9,761 bases of DNA from JBDTNQ01 sp039933635 (GTDB lineage: Bacteria > Acidobacteriota > Vicinamibacteria > Vicinamibacterales > SCN-69-37). This document shows positions 7,105-9,761 of this stretch, piece by piece. The notes below the pieces were generated by a model. The model had not been told where the DNA came from, made no database searches, and saw only the letters and a program-made list of their open reading frames with translations. The stretch is from positions 1 to 9,761 of the forward strand of contig JBDTNQ010000135.1 in NCBI GenBank assembly GCA_039933635.1, written 5' to 3'. Positions within the stretch are counted from its first letter, which is position 1. Every line of letters begins with the position of its first letter. The translations under genes were made by a program, and so were the position numbers.

Positions 7105-8380
7105 GGCCTGCGACGAAGAGAATGGCGGCGGCGATCGCCATCTGCGATGCGATCAGCACCGCGAGTCCGGCGGCGAGACGCCGCCATGCGATGGCCGCGA
7201 ATGTCGCAATGGCGAGCGCCACGTAGAGACCGACTTGAAAGGCGGGCAGCATGCCGAAGGCACCTTGCGGATCGTCGAGCGGCACGCCCATGGTCATGGG
7301 CGACCAGACCGCGCGCGCCAGGAACGGGCCCATCGCATAGGCGACCGCGCCGCCGGCCATGGTTCCCAGAATCGCCCGTTGCCATGCGGCCACCGTGGCA
7401 CCGTGGCGCCAGAACGCCGCGAGAAATACGACCACGCACCCGAGGAGCAGTTGCGAGAACGCGTGAATCAGGAACGACGGCGACGCAGCCAGCGCGGCTG
7501 GCAGCGCGACCACCAGCAGACGCGCGACGCCCAGAGCCACGAAGAGCGGGCCTGCGATAAGCAGTGCGAACGCACGCCACCGCCACCTGGGCACATACGC
7601 GAGGACGGCTGCGAAGTACACGGGGATCAATGGCGTCGAGATGCACTCCTGGGTGACCAGAAACGCTCCGCGTTCCGTGGCGAGCATGTTGGCCGAGGCA
7701 ACGGCATGAACGCCGAGCACTCCAAGAATTGAGGCGGCGACGCGCGCGACGGCGCCCGCCACGGCCAGGACGGCGGCGCTTTGGAGATACAAAGGGGACG
7801 CGACGACGAACGTGATGAGCAGCGCCACGGTGAGCCACACGAATCGTGCAGTGGGGCGCAGATGGGGACGCGCAGCAGGAGGTGCGGCTGGACCGGCTGG
7901 CACCGAGACCGGGCGCCGGCGATCCGCCACGCGCATCCAGGAGAACACGTAGCCGGCAATCGCAAAGGTCAGGAGCGCCGGCCAGACATAGATGTGCAGG
8001 ACCTCGAACCACGCGGACGAGCCGCTTGCCCGCCCCAACGTGCCGATGCGTACCGTGTTGAGGGCCAGAATGAGGGCGATCCCGCTTGCGGCGCCCATCA
8101 CTCGCATCTTCACGCTGACCGGATAGGCGAGGATGACACCCACGCAGAGCGCCAGTGCGTCAGCGCCGCTGCACGCGAGCGTCACCTCGATGGGCTGGGT
8201 CGCAGGTCCGACGGTGCTCGTGGCGATGCGGGCCTGAAGTCCTGTGAGCGGGACGACCACGTGGGTTTCGAACCAGCTCAGGCGTACCAGACCGAAGAAT
8301 CCGAGGCTCCAGGCGAGGCTTCGCAGGGCGAAGCTATAGCCCGACGGCAACCGGTCGTTCGCGGGCGTGTCCGTCGGCAC
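7001..8380 (-). CDS. Long exosortase with two exosortase-like cores (first core XrtH-like)
   Basis: This is a 459-residue integral membrane protein. The GTG at 8380 is preferred over the ATG at 8446 because AGGA lies eight bases upstream and the longer form would run 113 bases into speD. Exosortases are membrane cysteine transpeptidase-like enzymes that cut C-terminal sorting signals using Cys, Arg and His. Core 1 has Cys70 in LACSGADALAL, Arg111 in LNTVRIGTLG and His129 in VLHIYVWP, and resembles XrtH, the IPTLxxW-specific type. Core 2 has Cys246 in TQECISTPL, Arg287 in LGVARLLVV and His306 in FLIHAFSQ. Cys-Arg spacing is 41 in both, and LAY and a further Arg sit at the same offsets. A Pro/Ala-rich linker (about 157-176) joins the cores. 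Residues about 330-459 add further membrane helices of unknown role. Usual exosortases have a single core. Whether both are active cannot be told from the sequence. Confidence 0.85.
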   Translation of the reverse strand: MPTDTPANDRLPSGYSFALRSLAWSLGFFGLVRLSWFETHVVVPLTGLQARIATSTVGPATQPIEVTLACSGADALALCVGVILAYPVSVKMRVMGAASGIALILALNTVRIGTLGRASGSSAWFEVLHIYVWPALLTFAIAGYVFSWMRVADRRRPVSVPAGPAAPPAARPHLRPTARFVWLTVALLITFVVASPLYLQSAAVLAVAGAVARVAASILGVLGVHAVASANMLATERGAFLVTQECISTPLIPVYFAAVLAYVPRWRWRAFALLIAGPLFVALGVARLLVVALPAALAASPSFLIHAFSQLLLGCVVVFLAAFWRHGATVAAWQRAILGTMAGGAVAYAMGPFLARAVWSPMTMGVPLDDPQGAFGMLPAFQVGLYVALAIATFAAIAWRRLAAGLAVLIASQMAIAAAILFVAGHAHVTPVVRDVRAWALAGPILLVAAMVSYAQPRR

Positions 8381-8720
8381 GGCGTATTTCCTGAACAGAG
8401 ACGTGGCGCGCGCCAAACAGGCGCCCGATCTGCTCGATGGCGGCAAGACTCTTGAGCCGCGTCGAGCAGGAGAAGATGTCGACGTTCACGGTGCCCGTTT
8501 CCGGCCACGTGTGGAGAACGGCGTGCGACTCCCGCAGGACGAGCACGCACGTCAGCCCCGCTCCTGGATAGGCGTGACTGACCTCCTGCACGATGGTCGC
8601 GCCTGCGCTTCGCAGGACCGTGGCAAACACCGTGCTCAGCGCCTCGCCGTCGAAGGTATCGAGCAGCGCGCACTGGCCGAAATCGACGGCATAGAGCACG
8701 GGCTGCTCGTGGTGGCGCAT
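8334..8720 (-). CDS. speD: S-adenosylmethionine decarboxylase proenzyme homologue (SpeD, bacterial small type)
   Basis: The product has 128 residues, the usual size of the bacterial class 1b enzyme. AdoMet decarboxylases cut themselves to make a pyruvoyl cofactor and supply decarboxylated SAM for spermidine synthesis. The full self-processing signature is present: RESHAVLHTWPE places the pyruvoyl-forming Ser at 65 after a Glu and the processing His at 70, and DIFSCS gives the catalytic Cys at 85. The Ser-His and Ser-Cys distances (5 and 20) match the Thermotoga maritima enzyme (Ser63, His68, Cys83). It should therefore be active. It is the first gene of the minus-strand operon and its 3' end overlaps the exosortase start by 47 bases. 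No spermidine synthase is in the window. Some SpeD homologues have become ornithine or arginine decarboxylases, so the substrate is not certain. Confidence 0.85.
   Translation of the reverse strand: MRHHEQPVLYAVDFGQCALLDTFDGEALSTVFATVLRSAGATIVQEVSHAYPGAGLTCVLVLRESHAVLHTWPETGTVNVDIFSCSTRLKSLAAIEQIGRLFGARHVSVQEIRRADGHARERPVAVGL
8389..8392 (-). promoter_or_regulatory. Ribosome binding site deciding the exosortase start
   Basis: AGGA on the minus strand lies eight bases before the GTG at 8380, inside the end of speD. No comparable site precedes the longer ATG start at 8446. This supports the 459-residue form of the exosortase and translational coupling to speD. Confidence 0.5.
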
Positions 8721-8831
8721 CGTCCCGCACTATAGCGGGCCCACCACATCAGGCCTGTTCAATACAGGACAGCCCCAATCCAACCACCCACCTATAGTCG
8801 GCTTTGGTCCGCGCAACGTGGGAGGATGTCA
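8721..8831. promoter_or_regulatory. Divergent promoter region between the exosortase operon and its likely substrate
   Basis: These 111 bases must hold the promoters of both the minus-strand operon and the plus-strand DUF3494 gene. A TATAGT -10-like hexamer occurs on each strand: minus at 8734-8729 and plus at 8793-8798. Neither has a good -35 at 17 bases. The minus copy sits inside a small inverted repeat, CCCGC (8724-8728) with GCGGG (8735-8739), and lies so close to the speD ATG (8720) that the transcript would have almost no leader. Confidence 0.4.
8820..8825 (+). promoter_or_regulatory. Ribosome binding site deciding the DUF3494 gene start
   Basis: GGGAGG ends six bases before the ATG at 8832. 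It directly abuts the upstream in-frame ATG at 8826, leaving no spacer, so 8832 is the better start. Confidence 0.7.
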
Positions 8832-9644
8832 ATGACTCGGAACTGGCGAAGACTCGTCGTCGCAATTGGATGCACGGGTGTTCTGAGCATCGGTTCCACC
8901 GCGCTCGCGCAGACGTTCGACCCCGCGAAGAGTTTTGCCGTCGTGGGCGGCCAGAGCGTGACGGCAGCATCCGGCGGCATTCAGACGCAGATTACCGGCG
9001 ACGTCGGTGTCGCGCCAGGGACCTCGCTTACGGGGTTCCCTGCCTTTGCCGCGACCGTTCCGCCGTTCGCCACCCATAACAACGACGGGCTCGCCCAGAA
9101 CGCCCAGGCCACCACGCAAGCGCTCTATGACTCGATTACGCCGCTGCCTCCCGGCACTGCCATCGGGGATGAACTCAGCAATCAGATCCTCGGACCGGGC
9201 ACCTATTCCATCGGCGCGGCGAACATTGCGAGCCCGGGCGGGCCCGTCAATGGCACGCTGACCCTGAACGGCGCCGGCACATACATCTTCAAGGTCGCAA
9301 GCTCTCTGACGGCCAATGTGAACACCTCGGTCAACCTTATCGGCGTCGATCCCTGCCTGGTCTACTGGCAGGTGGGGAGCGCTGCCACCCTCAACGGCGT
9401 CACGTTCTCGGGCAACGTCGTTGCGCAGGCCGCCGTCACCCTGGGCTCAAACGCGACCCTTGCGGGCCGAGCGTTGACGACGTCCCTGGGATCGGTGACG
9501 CTCGCGGGCAGCAACACCGTTGGCGGCTGCAGCGTCGCCGTGGTCCCGACGATGCCGCAGTGGCTTCTGATCGCCCTGGCCGGACTGCTGGCGCTCGGCG
9601 GGATGTCGGCGATGCGTCGGCGCGCCGTGTCCATCCGCAGATAG
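8832..9644 (+). CDS. DUF3494 ice-binding-like secreted protein with IPTL-CTERM-type sorting signal
   Basis: The product has 270 residues. A Sec signal peptide (MTRNWRR, hydrophobic core, STALAQ; cleavage near residue 26) precedes one DUF3494 beta-helix domain (about 30-230). Family landmarks are AKSFAVVGGQSVTAA, ITGDVGVAPGTSLTGFP, LGPGTYSI, LTLNGAGTYIFKVASSL, CLVYWQVGSAATLNGVTF and TLAGRALTTSLGSVTL. The family includes ice-binding proteins, but many members have untested roles, so ice binding here is only possible. The C-terminus is a three-part sorting tail: VPTMPQW (238-244), a helix LLIALAGLLALGG, then a basic patch RRR. This matches the IPTLxxW pattern with Val for Ile and Met for Leu. 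Exosortases of the XrtH type cut such tails, and a candidate enzyme is encoded divergently 0.45 kb away. The mature protein is expected to be anchored at or released from the cell surface after processing. Confidence 0.88.
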   Translation: MTRNWRRLVVAIGCTGVLSIGSTALAQTFDPAKSFAVVGGQSVTAASGGIQTQITGDVGVAPGTSLTGFPAFAATVPPFATHNNDGLAQNAQATTQALYDSITPLPPGTAIGDELSNQILGPGTYSIGAANIASPGGPVNGTLTLNGAGTYIFKVASSLTANVNTSVNLIGVDPCLVYWQVGSAATLNGVTFSGNVVAQAAVTLGSNATLAGRALTTSLGSVTLAGSNTVGGCSVAVVPTMPQWLLIALAGLLALGGMSAMRRRAVSIRR

Positions 9645-9662
9645 AGGCGCCCTCCTGCGAGC

Positions 9663-9761
9663 CTACTTCATCGACTTCCGCTGGTTGTGGCGGTCGTTGC
9701 AGTCACACGCTGACGGCGTGACGGCGGGCAGAAACACCTTGAAGGTGGTGCCCTTGCCGAC
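9663..9761 (-). CDS. Sensor histidine kinase, C-terminal end only
   Basis: The last 32 codons and a TAG stop (9665-9663) of a minus-strand gene enter from the right edge. The residues VGKGTTFKVFLPA are the typical end of the HATPase_c domain of histidine kinases, the G3 box and last strand. A short polar tail with two cysteines (SACDCNDRHNQRKS) follows. The gene converges on the DUF3494 gene, with only 18 bases between the stops and no clear terminator there. Whether it belongs to a PrsK-like kinase that would control exosortase genes cannot be judged from this fragment. Confidence 0.75.
   Translation of the reverse strand, partial: VGKGTTFKVFLPAVTPSACDCNDRHNQRKSMK

Noticed and set aside
6873..8012. 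A 379-codon minus-strand open frame
   Set aside because: It overlaps the exosortase and GT-C-like genes in another frame and is Arg-rich without hydrophobic segments. Both true frames have clear membrane-protein character.
8801..8811. A GGCTTTGGT segment upstream of the DUF3494 gene, the complement of the ACCAAAGCC seen in the leader at 1480-1488
   Set aside because: A single 9-base match in opposite orientation and without the hairpin is compatible with chance, so I do not claim a shared element.
9645..9662. Terminator between the convergent DUF3494 and kinase genes
   Set aside because: Only a weak AGGC/GCCT pairing and no T-run are visible in the 18-base gap.
1..9761. CRISPR arrays, tRNA or rRNA genes, insertion sequences or phage genes
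   Set aside because: I saw no regularly spaced short repeats, RNA gene signatures, transposase motifs or integrase motifs. The only repeats are the Ig-domain array and short inverted repeats.

Overview
The window is GC-rich DNA from a Gram-negative bacterium. It carries Sec signal peptides, an outer-membrane barrel protein and an exosortase with a matching C-terminal sorting tail. The base composition, the exosortase and the secreted Ig-repeat style suggest an Acidobacteriota-like lineage (possibly Vicinamibacteria). That placement is inference; no rRNA or other marker gene is present.

Layout. (1) 1-1046, minus strand: the N-terminal 348 residues of an outer-membrane beta-barrel protein that runs off the left edge. 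(2) 1047-1701: a 655-bp divergent gene-free region. It holds a good sigma-54 promoter candidate (1455-1470) followed directly by a structured, possibly regulatory leader (1478-1543), plus two inverted repeats. (3) 1702-4167, plus strand: an 821-residue secreted protein with an unrecognised N-terminal domain, three tandem Ig-like repeats and a short C-terminal domain, closed by a strong intrinsic terminator (4186-4227). (4) 8720 down to 4202, minus strand: a compact four-gene operon in which every junction overlaps. In transcription order it encodes a SpeD-type S-adenosylmethionine decarboxylase homologue, a long exosortase, a GT-C-like polytopic membrane protein and a SAM-dependent methyltransferase. 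(5) 8832-9644, plus strand: a DUF3494 (ice-binding-like) secreted protein ending in an IPTL-CTERM-like sorting signal. (6) 9663-9761, minus strand: the last 32 residues of a sensor histidine kinase.

The main discovery is the exosortase at 7001-8380. It contains not one but two exosortase-like cores in a single chain, each with its own Cys, Arg and His. The Cys-to-Arg spacing is exactly 41 residues in both cores, and the Arg-to-His spacing is 18 and 19. The first core resembles XrtH, the family paired with IPTLxxW tails, and a protein with such a tail is encoded divergently next to the operon. The likely picture is a surface-protein processing and anchoring module: the DUF3494 protein is exported, recognised by its tail and cleaved by the exosortase. 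The GT-C-like protein and the methyltransferase may build or decorate the glycan or lipid to which such proteins are attached. The role of the SpeD homologue in this operon is not obvious and is the second most interesting point.
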